Part shown: positions 1-6,417 of the stretch, piece by piece
How positions within the stretch are numbered: position 1 is the stretch's first letter
How the letters are laid out: each line of letters starts with the position of its first letter
Notes under the pieces: generated by a model
The model's input: only the letters and a program-made list of their open reading frames with translations
Told to the model about the DNA's origin: nothing
Database searches by the model: none
NCBI GenBank assembly: GCA_900550635.1
Contig: URSZ01000106.1
Location: 1-8,340, forward strand
Source: an uncultured Prevotella sp.
Lineage (GTDB): Bacteria; Bacteroidota; Bacteroidia; Bacteroidales; Bacteroidaceae
Direction of reading: 5' to 3'
DNA: 8,340 nt
Translations under genes and position numbers: made by a program

Positions 1-348
1 ATTTCAAAAAACCGTGTAATTGACTATATTTCAATAATTTCAAAGAACTATTTATCCACTTTTACGGGACAGTAATGCTCAGACATATTTTTCCGCCTCT
101 GAAAACCCGTTTGAAAACTGCCCGAAATACGTGGACAAATTCGGACAACTTTATTCCACACTCTATAGGACATGCATGTTTACATCCTGAATTATCCGCC
201 GGCCTGCCCTCCTTCATTATTTCCCGTGGCACGGCTTTCACCGCAAAAGGCACTTTTATACAATTGCACGGCAAACACGGATCCCCACTGCCTACATATC
301 CCGCGCCACATACAAGGCCGTGCAAAAACTCTGACACTGCCACAGGCT
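1..348. other. Region without a supported gene (left edge)
   Basis: I see no convincing gene here. On the plus strand, frame 1 is open from the window edge to a TAA at 73-75 (24 codons). It could be the 3' end of a gene entering from the left, but it is too short to judge. On the minus strand a GTG-started frame (62-343, 93 codons) begins 5 bases after the methyltransferase stop. It is unusually cysteine-rich and resembles no family I know, and overlapping plus-strand frames of similar length look equally random. The first 50 bases are A/T-rich and contain three copies of ATTTCAA (1-7, 28-34, 37-43). No clear intrinsic terminator for the methyltransferase gene is visible. Confidence 0.5.
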
Positions 349-1149
349 TTACTTAGCCCTGAGTTCCCAGAAAGCCACGGCAGCTGCGGCTGCGACGTTC
401 AACGAATCCACATTGTGCGACATGGGAATGCGCACCACGTAATCGGCGGCAGCTATCGTGTCGGGCGCAAGTCCGTCACCCTCCGTGCCCATTATTATGG
501 CGAGCTTGGGGACGGTCTTCAGTTCAGGAGCGTCGATAGAAACCGATTTATCAGTCAGAGCCATTGCCGCCGTGCGGAATCCGTACCGGGCAAGCGACTC
601 AACAGGTTCGTTCAGCACTGTCCACGGCACGAGAAACACAGACCCCATTGACACCCTTACTGAACGTCGGTTCAACGGGTCGCACGACGAAAGCGTAAGC
701 AGCACGCCGTCAATCCCCAAAGCCGCAGCAGAGCGGAAAATGGCCCCTACATTTGTAGAATCGACCACACCGTCAATCACCACAACTCTTCTGGCCTCGT
801 GGCAAATGCTTTCGACGCTGAGAAGCCCGGGACGTCGCATGGCGCACAGCACACCGCGCGTCAACGTGTATCCCGTAAGCCGCGAAAGCAGTTCACGTTC
901 GCCGGTATATACAGGTATGTCCCCGCAACGCGCGATTATATCTGCAGCGTCGCCGCTTATGTGCCGCCTTTCACAAAGGATTGACACAGGCCGGTAACCC
1001 GCACTCAAAGCAACGTTTATCACTTTCGGACTTTCAGCTATGAACAGGCCTTTGTCAGGCTCTAACCTGCTACGCAACTGTGCCTCGGTGAGCTTTCCGA
1101 ATACGTCTACCCCCGGTTGCGACAAATCTGACACTTCTATTACACGCAT
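349..1149 (-). CDS. TrmH/SpoU-family (SPOUT) RNA 2'-O-methyltransferase
   Basis: This 266-residue protein is predicted to transfer a methyl group from S-adenosylmethionine to a ribose 2'-OH of tRNA or rRNA in the cytoplasm. The exact target cannot be read from the sequence. Residues about 28-105 resemble the SpoU substrate-binding domain, including the stretch GLFIAESPKVI at 34-44. The SPOUT methyltransferase domain spans about 120-262. It shows motif 1 with N133, G135 and R139 (STNVGAIFRSAA), motif 2 GTEGDGL at 221-227, and motif 3 with S249, L250, N251 and A253, which form the trefoil-knot cofactor site. I chose the ATG at 1149 because the frame upstream to 1191 (14 residues, MVPCPARTVIIYIN) is not family-like, whereas proteins of this family start close to the RVIEVSDLSQPGV segment. 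The upstream DNA is A/T-rich with no Shine-Dalgarno sequence. The gene lies 75 bases beyond the terminator of the tRNA unit on the same strand, and I see no clear promoter of its own. The family call is firm; the substrate is unknown. Confidence 0.93.
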   Translation of the reverse strand: MRVIEVSDLSQPGVDVFGKLTEAQLRSRLEPDKGLFIAESPKVINVALSAGYRPVSILCERRHISGDAADIIARCGDIPVYTGERELLSRLTGYTLTRGVLCAMRRPGLLSVESICHEARRVVVIDGVVDSTNVGAIFRSAAALGIDGVLLTLSSCDPLNRRSVRVSMGSVFLVPWTVLNEPVESLARYGFRTAAMALTDKSVSIDAPELKTVPKLAIIMGTEGDGLAPDTIAAADYVVRIPMSHNVDSLNVAAAAAVAFWELRAK

Positions 1150-1224
1150 ATTTATATATATGATAACCGTTCTGGCAGGGCACGGAACCATTCAATGCCT
1201 GGAACGCCGGTTCAACCCGGCTGC

Positions 1225-1265
1225 AAAAGAAAAAAGGGTTGCTCCGGATAATTCCGAAGCAACCC
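1225..1265 (-). terminator. Intrinsic terminator of the tRNA-Ser/tRNA-Glu unit
   Basis: On the minus strand a 13-bp stem (arms 1253-1265 and 1236-1248, with one G-U wobble) closes a 4-base loop. It is followed directly by TTTTTTCTTTT (1235-1225). It lies 15 bases past the tRNA-Glu 3' end, so it should end the tRNA transcript and separate it from the methyltransferase gene. Confidence 0.9.
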
Positions 1266-1280
1266 TGCCCCACCATTTTG

Positions 1281-1352
1281 TAGCGCCTACGGGAATCGAA
1301 CCCGTGTTCCATGCGTGAGAGGCATGTGTCCTAGCCGCTAGACGAAAGCGCC
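1281..1352 (-). tRNA. tRNA-Glu (anticodon CUC)
   Basis: The reverse complement folds into a complete 72-base cloverleaf. The acceptor arms are GGCGCTT and AGGCGCT, with G1-U72 and T6-G67 wobbles. The D stem is GTCT/GGAC. The anticodon stem CATGC/GCATG has the loop CTCTCAC, giving anticodon CUC. The T arm is ACGGG-TTCGATT-CCCGT, and A is the discriminator. CCA is not encoded, so it must be added after transcription. The D-arm sequence is typical of bacterial tRNA-Glu. The gene lies 63 bases downstream of tRNA-Ser on the same strand, and both probably derive from one transcript. Confidence 0.95.
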
Positions 1353-1415
1353 GCAAAATACTTTAAATAATGCACGAAACTTTGCAATAGCTTGTTTCGT
1401 TTTTTTCTTTTTTAG

Positions 1416-1502
1416 CGGAAGCTAGGAGATTCGAACTCCTGGTACGATTACTCGCACGGCAGTTTAGCAAACTGCTGGTTTCAGCCACTCACCCAAACTT
1501 CC
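1416..1502 (-). tRNA. tRNA-Ser (anticodon GCU)
   Basis: The reverse complement forms an 87-base class II tRNA. The acceptor pair is GGAAGTT/AGCTTCC, with G73 as discriminator. The anticodon stem GCAGT/ACTGC carries the loop TTGCTAA, giving anticodon GCU, which reads AGC/AGU serine codons. The long variable arm expected of tRNA-Ser follows, and then the T arm AGGAG-TTCGAAT-CTCCT. No CCA is encoded. It is the first gene of a minus-strand unit that continues into tRNA-Glu. The spacer between the two is A-rich and carries no terminator on this strand. Confidence 0.96.
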
Positions 1503-1541
1503 ATTTAGTCGTGCCAAAACAATTTTTTGTCAAAAGCATTG

Positions 1542-1572
1542 CAAAATTACAGGTTTTATTTGAAACGGCAAA
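1542..1572 (-). promoter_or_regulatory. Promoter of the tRNA unit (Bacteroidota type)
   Basis: On the minus strand, TTTG (1572-1569), a 19-base spacer and TAATTTTG (1549-1542) match the Bacteroidota housekeeping sigma-factor consensus exactly (TTTG, then TAnnTTTG). Transcription would start about 30 bases before tRNA-Ser. This is the best promoter in the window and helps identify the phylum. Confidence 0.8.
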
Positions 1573-1846
1573 ACCATAGCCTAACTTTTTTGAACTTTAC
1601 CGGCCACCTGTTGGCAAAACGCGCTCGCCGCAATGCACAAACGCAAAATTGCAATACCCTTCCCCGCAAAAACACATCCAACTCACCGTTTCCGACTCAA
1701 GAAAAGCTATTAGAAAAGCCGCTTTTTCTAATTTCAGAAACAATCTGCCGTGTGCATTTCAATATGAAGAAGCAGGTTTTCTGGGACATTTTCTTTGGTT
1801 CAAGTAATAATTGTCATTACAATACCGCTTTTATTGGCAAAAAACA
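1573..1846. other. Non-coding stretch between divergent units
   Basis: The interval between tRNA-Ser (minus) and the GH20 gene (plus) is 380 bases long. Apart from the promoter elements at its two ends, I see no gene in it. A 112-codon plus-strand frame (1527-1865) starts with TTG, has low-complexity composition and overlaps both promoters, so I do not accept it. No clear hairpin or repeat was found in the middle. Confidence 0.5.
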
Positions 1847-1854
1847 TATCTTTG
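1847..1854 (+). promoter_or_regulatory. Promoter -7 box of the GH20 gene
   Basis: TATCTTTG matches the Bacteroidota -7 consensus TAnnTTTG exactly and sits 28 bases before the ATG at 1883, giving a short 5' leader. No TTTG occurs at the usual -33 distance, so the promoter may be weak or need an activator. Confidence 0.55.
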
Positions 1855-1856
1855 TG

Positions 1857-1871
1857 TTAATTTGAAATTAA
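1857..1871. repeat. 15-base perfect palindrome at the GH20 transcription start region
   Basis: TTAATTT-G-AAATTAA is a perfect 7-bp inverted repeat around one base. It begins two bases after the -7 box, where transcription should start. It could be an operator or simply A/T-rich sequence; no regulator can be named. Confidence 0.35.
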
Positions 1872-1882
1872 TGTAACAAAAC

Positions 1883-4267
1883 ATGAACACGAAAATGAAA
1901 AAAATTTTAAATGTGTTTTTCCTGGCAGCAGTCTTTGCAATCGCTCCCGGGGAAATACACTCAGCCGGCACAGACGGTTTGCACATTATCCCGCAACCGC
2001 AAAAGGTGACACCCGGACAGGGAACATTCAAAATCTCCCCTAGTACAACAATCTGCGCTGACAAGAAAGATGTTAAAGCCGTAGCAGCATTCTTTGCGTC
2101 GAAAATGAAGGACGCAACAGGCTATGAAATAAAAGTAACGTCAAAACCTGAAGCAGGAGCAATAAGACTTAAAATAGGCAACAAGAGGCGCGACAGCGAA
2201 AGCTACACGCTCAAAGTTACATCCGAGGGCGTCGATGCCGTAGCTCCCACGGCGCAAGGCTTGTTCTATGCAATGCAAACTTTCCTGCAGCTGCTTCCCC
2301 CGCAGATAGAAAGCCCGAAAGTTGTAAGCAACGTAGAATGGACGGCTCCGGCAGTTACAATCGAAGATAAGCCGCGCTTCAAATACCGCGGCCTGCTAAC
2401 CGACGTGTGCCGCCACTTCCAAACAATCGAGACGATAAAGAAACAGCTCGACATGATGGCAATGTTCAAGTTGAACCAGTTCCATTGGCACCTGACCGAG
2501 GACCAGGGCTGGAGAATTGAGATAAAACGTTACCCCGAGCTTACCAAATATGCCGCATTCCGCGACCGCGGAGATGAGAACTTGATAAACGGATTTTACA
2601 AACCTACCGTCGACAGCCTTTACGGCGGTTTCTACACCCAGGAGCAGGTGCGCGAAGTAGTGGCTTACGCAAAGGAACGCTTTATAAACGTAATTCCCGA
2701 ATTCGAACTGCCCGGACACGAGGTAGCAGCCATTTCTGCGTTCCCGTGGCTGGCTTGCCGTGAAGAGCCGCGCCGTCCGTGGAACATCTGGGGTATATCA
2801 CCGATAGTTATGTGCCCCGGAAAAGACACCACGTTCGAATTCATCGAAAACGTCCTGGCTGAAATGGTTGAGCTCTTCCCAGGAAAATACTTCCACATCG
2901 GCGGAGACGAAAGCCCGCGCAGCGAATGGGAAAAATGCCCTCTGTGCCAACGCCGCGCCAAGGAACTCGGACTTAAGGAGGAAAAGGGACGCAGCATTGA
3001 GGCGCAGCTTCAGAGCTACGTTGTTGAGCGTGCCGAAAAGTTCCTCAACAAGCATGGAAAGACAATCATCGGCTGGGATGAAATTCTCGAAGGAGGAAAC
3101 CTCAACAAGTCGGCCGTTGTGATGTCGTGGCGCGGAGAACAGGGCGGAATAACCGCTGCAAATGCCGGACACCACGTCATTATGGTTCCCAACAACTACG
3201 CATACCTCGATTACTTCCAAGATCGTCCCGAAGCCTCGCCTTTCGGCATAGGAGGATACGTTCCGCTTCAAAAAGTGTACAGCTACAACCCGGTGCCCAA
3301 GCAGGTAGAAGAGCAAGGCAACGCCAAATACGTGCTCGGCCCGCAAGGAAACACGTGGGGCGAGTATACTGCCGACGGCGACAAGCTGCTCTACCGCATG
3401 TTCCCGCGCGCCGTGGCAATTGCAGAGATTGGCTGGACTGAAATGTCCAACAAGGATTCCCTCAATTTCTTTGAAACGCTGGACAATGACGCCTCCGTGC
3501 GCATGTCGCTGCACGACGTGAACTTCCACATGCCGATACCCGTACAGGAAGGCATGGCATACAAACGCCAGGCATTCGTTGACGAAATAGTAATGCCTAT
3601 CACCACGGTGCGTCCCGTAAAAGTGGTCTACACCACCGACGGCAGCGAGCCTAACGCCAATTCAACAGTCTATACGTCCCCAATCAGGATAAAGGAAAGC
3701 TGCACGCTGCGCCTGGCCTCGGTATTCCCCAACGGAATAATAGGCGGCCACAACAGCATTAAAATGGTAAAAGAACCTTACTCGCCGGCCATAGAAAGCA
3801 AGAACGTCGAGCCGGGACTGAACCTGCACGTAGCTTACGGCCTGTTCAAGAAAACTGCCGACTTGGCTGATTACTACGAATGGGATAACAGCATAACGAA
3901 AGACTTTGGCGGCCTGCGCATAAAGAACCCCAAGAACGATTACTCCACCGTGGCCGAAGGCTACATCATGATTCCCGAAGACGGAGTTTACGGCTTCCTG
4001 TCCGAGAACAACCAAGTAATAATCGACGGCAAAGTAATAGTAGACAAAGATAATGATGTTGTTAAACGTTCCGAATCCGGCGGCGGAACGGTAGCCCTTA
4101 AGAAAGGACTCCACAAAATCAAAGTCGTGTTCATTGGTTATAACGGAGACGGATGGCCCACCTACCATAACAATACACGGGTGCGGATTTGCAACACTTC
4201 GAAGAACGAAAACTTCAAGGACGTAACTCCCGACATGCTCTTCCACGAAGTGCCCATGTTCGAATAA
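1883..4267 (+). CDS. Secreted GH20 beta-N-acetylhexosaminidase with C-terminal PA14-like domain
   Basis: This 794-residue exo-glycosidase is predicted to remove terminal beta-linked GlcNAc or GalNAc from glycans such as mucin or N-glycans. A signal peptide (about 1-28, K5-K7 then a hydrophobic core, IHSA before the likely cut) sends it out of the cytoplasm. No lipobox cysteine follows, so it is probably periplasmic or secreted. Residues about 33-160 form the GH20 N-terminal alpha/beta domain. The catalytic barrel covers about 165-535: substrate arginine R169 in KYRGLLTDVCRHF, HWHLTEDQGW at 201-210, PGHE at 277-280, the catalytic pair D342-E343 in HIGGDES, and aromatic pocket residues W398, W416 and W492. 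D342 positions the substrate N-acetyl group and E343 is the acid/base, as known for GH20 substrate-assisted catalysis. Residues about 560-630 resemble the chitobiase C-terminal Ig-like domain (TDGSEP at 585-590). About 650-770 resembles a PA14 carbohydrate-binding domain (IPEDGVYGF, VIIDGKVIVD). All key residues are intact. The ATG at 1895 (M5) is an alternative start. The gene stands alone and converges on gdhA. Confidence 0.95.
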   Translation: MNTKMKKILNVFFLAAVFAIAPGEIHSAGTDGLHIIPQPQKVTPGQGTFKISPSTTICADKKDVKAVAAFFASKMKDATGYEIKVTSKPEAGAIRLKIGNKRRDSESYTLKVTSEGVDAVAPTAQGLFYAMQTFLQLLPPQIESPKVVSNVEWTAPAVTIEDKPRFKYRGLLTDVCRHFQTIETIKKQLDMMAMFKLNQFHWHLTEDQGWRIEIKRYPELTKYAAFRDRGDENLINGFYKPTVDSLYGGFYTQEQVREVVAYAKERFINVIPEFELPGHEVAAISAFPWLACREEPRRPWNIWGISPIVMCPGKDTTFEFIENVLAEMVELFPGKYFHIGGDESPRSEWEKCPLCQRRAKELGLKEEKGRSIEAQLQSYVVERAEKFLNKHGKTIIGWDEILEGGNLNKSAVVMSWRGEQGGITAANAGHHVIMVPNNYAYLDYFQDRPEASPFGIGGYVPLQKVYSYNPVPKQVEEQGNAKYVLGPQGNTWGEYTADGDKLLYRMFPRAVAIAEIGWTEMSNKDSLNFFETLDNDASVRMSLHDVNFHMPIPVQEGMAYKRQAFVDEIVMPITTVRPVKVVYTTDGSEPNANSTVYTSPIRIKESCTLRLASVFPNGIIGGHNSIKMVKEPYSPAIESKNVEPGLNLHVAYGLFKKTADLADYYEWDNSITKDFGGLRIKNPKNDYSTVAEGYIMIPEDGVYGFLSENNQVIIDGKVIVDKDNDVVKRSESGGGTVALKKGLHKIKVVFIGYNGDGWPTYHNNTRVRICNTSKNENFKDVTPDMLFHEVPMFE

Positions 4268-4285
4268 GCCACCCATTAATCATGC

Positions 4286-4325
4286 AAACGGCCGCGCAGT
4301 CCAGTGCGGCCGTTTCTTTTTCTTT
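4286..4325 (+). terminator. Intrinsic terminator of the GH20 gene
   Basis: A perfect 10-bp G/C-rich stem (4286-4295 with 4306-4315) has a 10-base loop and is followed by CTTTTTCTTT. It starts 19 bases after the stop codon. It terminates plus-strand transcription before the convergent gdhA unit. Confidence 0.88.
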
Positions 4326-4500
4326 CGGCTAAGGCTTCATAAATCGTTTGGCAAGAAATCCGAATAGCATTATCAATATTGCGGCATTAACGGCTACACC
4401 TTAATGCAGACATCTGGAGACGCAAAAAAAGTGCAAGGAAACGGCTCTCCGGAACGGTATAAAACGGGTACTAATTATCAGGCGGTTACAAGCAGGTAGG
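4326..4500. other. Non-coding stretch between convergent genes
   Basis: The interval between the GH20 stop and the gdhA stop is 465 bases, most of it taken up by terminators at its two ends. In this middle part I see no gene, promoter or repeat. Confidence 0.5.
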
Positions 4501-4551
4501 AGAAAAGAAAAAATACAAGGCACATATTTCAAAATATGTGCCTTGTATTTT
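4501..4551 (-). terminator. Long perfect hairpin, distal terminator on the minus strand
   Basis: Arms 4510-4529 and 4532-4551 are perfectly complementary over 20 bp with only CA between them, so a few inner pairs would open in RNA. On the minus strand the stem runs into TTTTTTCTTTTCT, the layout of an intrinsic terminator. The plus strand has only four T's there, so bidirectional action is weaker. It lies about 180 bases beyond the gdhA stop. Confidence 0.7.
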
Positions 4552-4668
4552 AAAATATCTCAGACCTATTTTTTGCCTTTTCCAATACGGGTGACAGCAA
4601 GGCAGACAAAAACGACAGTTTTTTCGTACACTTTAATTCAGTGTGAAAACAAGCCTTAACTGCTACGG

Positions 4669-4708
4669 AAAAACAGAACGGGTTACGGACTTTTGCCCGC
4701 AACCCGTT
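4669..4708 (-). terminator. Proximal terminator-like hairpin after gdhA
   Basis: On the minus strand an 8-bp stem AACGGGTT/AACCCGTT (4701-4708 with 4677-4684) continues, after one mismatch, into 3 more G-C pairs. It is followed by CTG and then TTTTT (4673-4669). It starts 25 bases past the gdhA stop. The 3-base gap before the T run makes it a somewhat imperfect terminator. Confidence 0.6.
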
Positions 4709-4732
4709 TCTGGCTCTATGGAAGAATGGATA

Positions 4733-6067
4733 TTAAACGATTCCTTGTGCCATCATAGCCTTGGCAACTTTCATGAATCCGGCGATGTTTGCGCCTTTCA
4801 CGTAGTTGATATAGCCGTCGGGCTGTGTACCGTAGCGTATGCAAGCCTCGTGAATGCTCTTCATTATGCTGTGGAGCTTGTTGTCTACTTCCTCAGACGA
4901 CCAGTTGAGACGCTCTGAGTTCTGTGTCATTTCAAGACCCGATACCGACACACCGCCTGCGTTTGAAGCCTTGCCCGGAGCATACAGTATCTTTGCTTTC
5001 TGGAACTCTGCGATAGCCTCGGGCGTGCTGGGCATGTTTGCACCCTCGGAAACAGCTATTACACCGTTCTTCAAAAGTGCGCGTGCGTCGTCGCCGTCTA
5101 TTTCGTTCTGTGTAGCCGACGGGAGGGCGATGTCGCACTTCTCGTTCCAGGGACGTGCACCGGCAACATACTTAACGCCGTATTTCTCGGCATATTCACG
5201 GATACGTCCGCGCTCTATGTTCTTCAGTTCCATAACGTAGTTCCACTTTTCGCGGTCTATGCCGTCGGGATCGTAGATGTAACCGTCGGAATCAGAAAGG
5301 GTAACAACCTTAGCACCAAGGGTGATGAGTTTGTCAACTGTATATTGAGCCACGTTGCCCGAGCCGGATACGCACACGGTCTTGCCTTTGATGTCTATGC
5401 CGCGCGTCTTGAGCATTTCGAGCAGGAAATATACGTTTCCGTAACCGGTAGCTTCGGGACGGATAAGCGAGCCGCCGAATTCCAGACCTTTTCCGGTAAA
5501 CGTGCCGGTATATTCGTGTGTGAGTTTCTTATACATTCCGAACATGTAGCCTACTTCGCGTCCGCCTACACCTATGTCGCCTGCGGGAACGTCGGTATCA
5601 GGACCGATATTGCGCCACAGCTCGGTCATGAAAGCCTGGCAGAAACGCATAATCTCGCCATTGCTCTTGCCGCGGGGGCTGAAATCCGAGCCACCCTTTG
5701 CACCACCCATAGGAAGCGTGGTAAGAGAGTTCTTGAAAGTCTGCTCGAACGCCAGGAACTTCAGGATACCGAGGTTTACTGAAGAGTGGAAACGCAAACC
5801 GCCTTTGTACGGGCCTATTGCGTTGTTGTGCTGAACGCGGTAACCTGTGTTGGTCTGCACTTTGCCTTTGTCGTCAACCCAAGTTACACGGAACGTGTAA
5901 ATACGATCGGGAATGCAGAGACGCTCTATAAGGTTGGATTTCTCAAACTCGGGATGTTCGTTGTATTCATCCTCAATGGTGGCTAAAACCTGCGATACGG
6001 CCTGGATGTATTCAGGCTCGTTCGGATAACGACGTTTTAAAGTGTCGAGTACTTCGTTAGTTTTCAT
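4733..6067 (-). CDS. gdhA: Glutamate dehydrogenase, hexameric (NADP-type) class
   Basis: The protein (444 residues, close to the 447 of Escherichia coli GdhA) catalyses the reversible conversion of 2-oxoglutarate, ammonium and NAD(P)H to glutamate in the cytoplasm. The N-terminal dimerisation and substrate domain (about 1-200) shows K88 in GPYKGGLRFH, the catalytic lysine K124 in PMGGAKGGSDF, and D164 in PAGDIGVGGRE. The Rossmann cofactor domain starts near 202 (RPEATGYG at 203-210) and has the dinucleotide fold GSGNVAQ at 235-241, with SDSDG at 258-262 at the end of the second strand. The C-terminal part (about 366-444) returns to the first domain, with KASNAGGVSVSGLEM at 366-380. All catalytic residues are present. 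Cofactor choice cannot be settled: Bacteroides GDHs include NADP-, NAD- and dual-specific enzymes. The ATG at 6067 is preceded by A/T-rich DNA without a Shine-Dalgarno sequence. The gene has its own promoter and is followed by two terminator-like hairpins, so it is probably monocistronic. Confidence 0.96.
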   Translation of the reverse strand: MKTNEVLDTLKRRYPNEPEYIQAVSQVLATIEDEYNEHPEFEKSNLIERLCIPDRIYTFRVTWVDDKGKVQTNTGYRVQHNNAIGPYKGGLRFHSSVNLGILKFLAFEQTFKNSLTTLPMGGAKGGSDFSPRGKSNGEIMRFCQAFMTELWRNIGPDTDVPAGDIGVGGREVGYMFGMYKKLTHEYTGTFTGKGLEFGGSLIRPEATGYGNVYFLLEMLKTRGIDIKGKTVCVSGSGNVAQYTVDKLITLGAKVVTLSDSDGYIYDPDGIDREKWNYVMELKNIERGRIREYAEKYGVKYVAGARPWNEKCDIALPSATQNEIDGDDARALLKNGVIAVSEGANMPSTPEAIAEFQKAKILYAPGKASNAGGVSVSGLEMTQNSERLNWSSEEVDNKLHSIMKSIHEACIRYGTQPDGYINYVKGANIAGFMKVAKAMMAQGIV

Positions 6068-6102
6068 CTTGATTGTTTTATTGCATTAAACTCTTCCGGC
6101 TG

Positions 6103-6135
6103 CAAAAGTATAAAAAAGTTTATAATTCGAGCGAA
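6103..6135 (-). promoter_or_regulatory. Promoter of gdhA
   Basis: On the minus strand TACTTTTG (6110-6103) matches the Bacteroidota -7 consensus exactly. TTCG (6135-6132), 21 bases upstream, is a one-mismatch -33 element. The expected 5' leader is about 30 bases. A palindrome overlaps the -33 element. Confidence 0.7.
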
Positions 6136-6138
6136 TTA
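6123..6138. repeat. Palindrome overlapping the gdhA -33 element
   Basis: TAATTCG-AG-CGAATTA is a perfect 7-bp inverted repeat with a 2-base centre. It covers the -33 element and part of the spacer of the gdhA promoter, the right place for a repressor site. No regulator can be assigned from sequence alone. Confidence 0.4.
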
Positions 6139-6318
6139 ATTGAAAAAAATCGCTATTTCCCCGCTTAAAAAATAAAAAGTCATCATTTTCCGGCCTTACA
6201 ACGGGCTTTTATTTACAAATACGGGATATGTTACCGAGAGTTTTTGAACAAAGCACGTATTTTTACACCTAATCATAAACAAATTTCCAAAATATCGCTA
6301 AATATCCTGAAAAATGAA
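6139..6318. other. Non-coding stretch upstream of gdhA
   Basis: The interval between gdhA and the GH127-like gene is 350 bases long. It holds the gdhA promoter at one end and the terminator of the GH127-like gene at the other. In between the DNA is A/T-rich and I see no gene or repeat. Confidence 0.5.
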
Positions 6319-6348
6319 AAGCAAAGCGGCTTGCAAACCGCTTTGCTT
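6311..6348 (-). terminator. Intrinsic terminator of the GH127-like gene
   Basis: A perfect 11-bp stem (6319-6329 with 6338-6348) has an 8-base loop. On the minus strand it runs into TTTTCATTTT (6320-6311). It begins about 70 bases past the stop at 6418, and should stop transcripts before the gdhA promoter. Confidence 0.75.
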
Positions 6349-6417
6349 AGTAAAAAAGCGCCGACTGCTGGCTAAAATGCCGCAATTTGTGGTTTTTAAA
6401 TCACCGGCAAGGCGTTT

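Noticed and set aside
1..48. Possible CRISPR repeat fragment, from the 36-base spacing of two 12-base near-repeats
   Set aside because: A CRISPR period is normally about 60-80 bases with longer repeats. Here only 12 bases are similar, and no third unit follows to the right.
62..343. Minus-strand frame of 93 codons starting with GTG, 5 bases after the methyltransferase stop, with seven cysteines
   Set aside because: The close spacing suggested a co-translated small protein. However, it has no recognisable motif, the residue composition looks random, the start is GTG without a ribosome site, and two plus-strand frames of similar quality overlap it.
1040..1318. Plus-strand frame of 92 codons ending in a PTGIEPVFHA-like tail
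   Set aside because: The tail is the translated T arm of the tRNA-Glu gene read on the wrong strand, a well-known annotation artefact; the rest is antisense to the methyltransferase start and the terminator.
1376..1413. Plus-strand stem CGAAAC/GTTTCG followed by a long T run, resembling a terminator
   Set aside because: The stem is only 6 bp with a 13-base loop, and no plus-strand gene precedes it. The T run is the complement of an A-rich spacer between the two tRNAs.
1527..1865. Plus-strand frame of 112 codons upstream of the GH20 gene
   Set aside because: It starts with TTG inside the tRNA promoter region, overlaps the GH20 promoter, and has low-complexity residues with no family resemblance.
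2798..3529. Minus-strand frame of 243 codons inside the GH20 gene
   Set aside because: It lies antisense to the intact catalytic region, whose motifs prove the plus-strand reading. Long antisense frames are common opposite genes with biased third codon positions.
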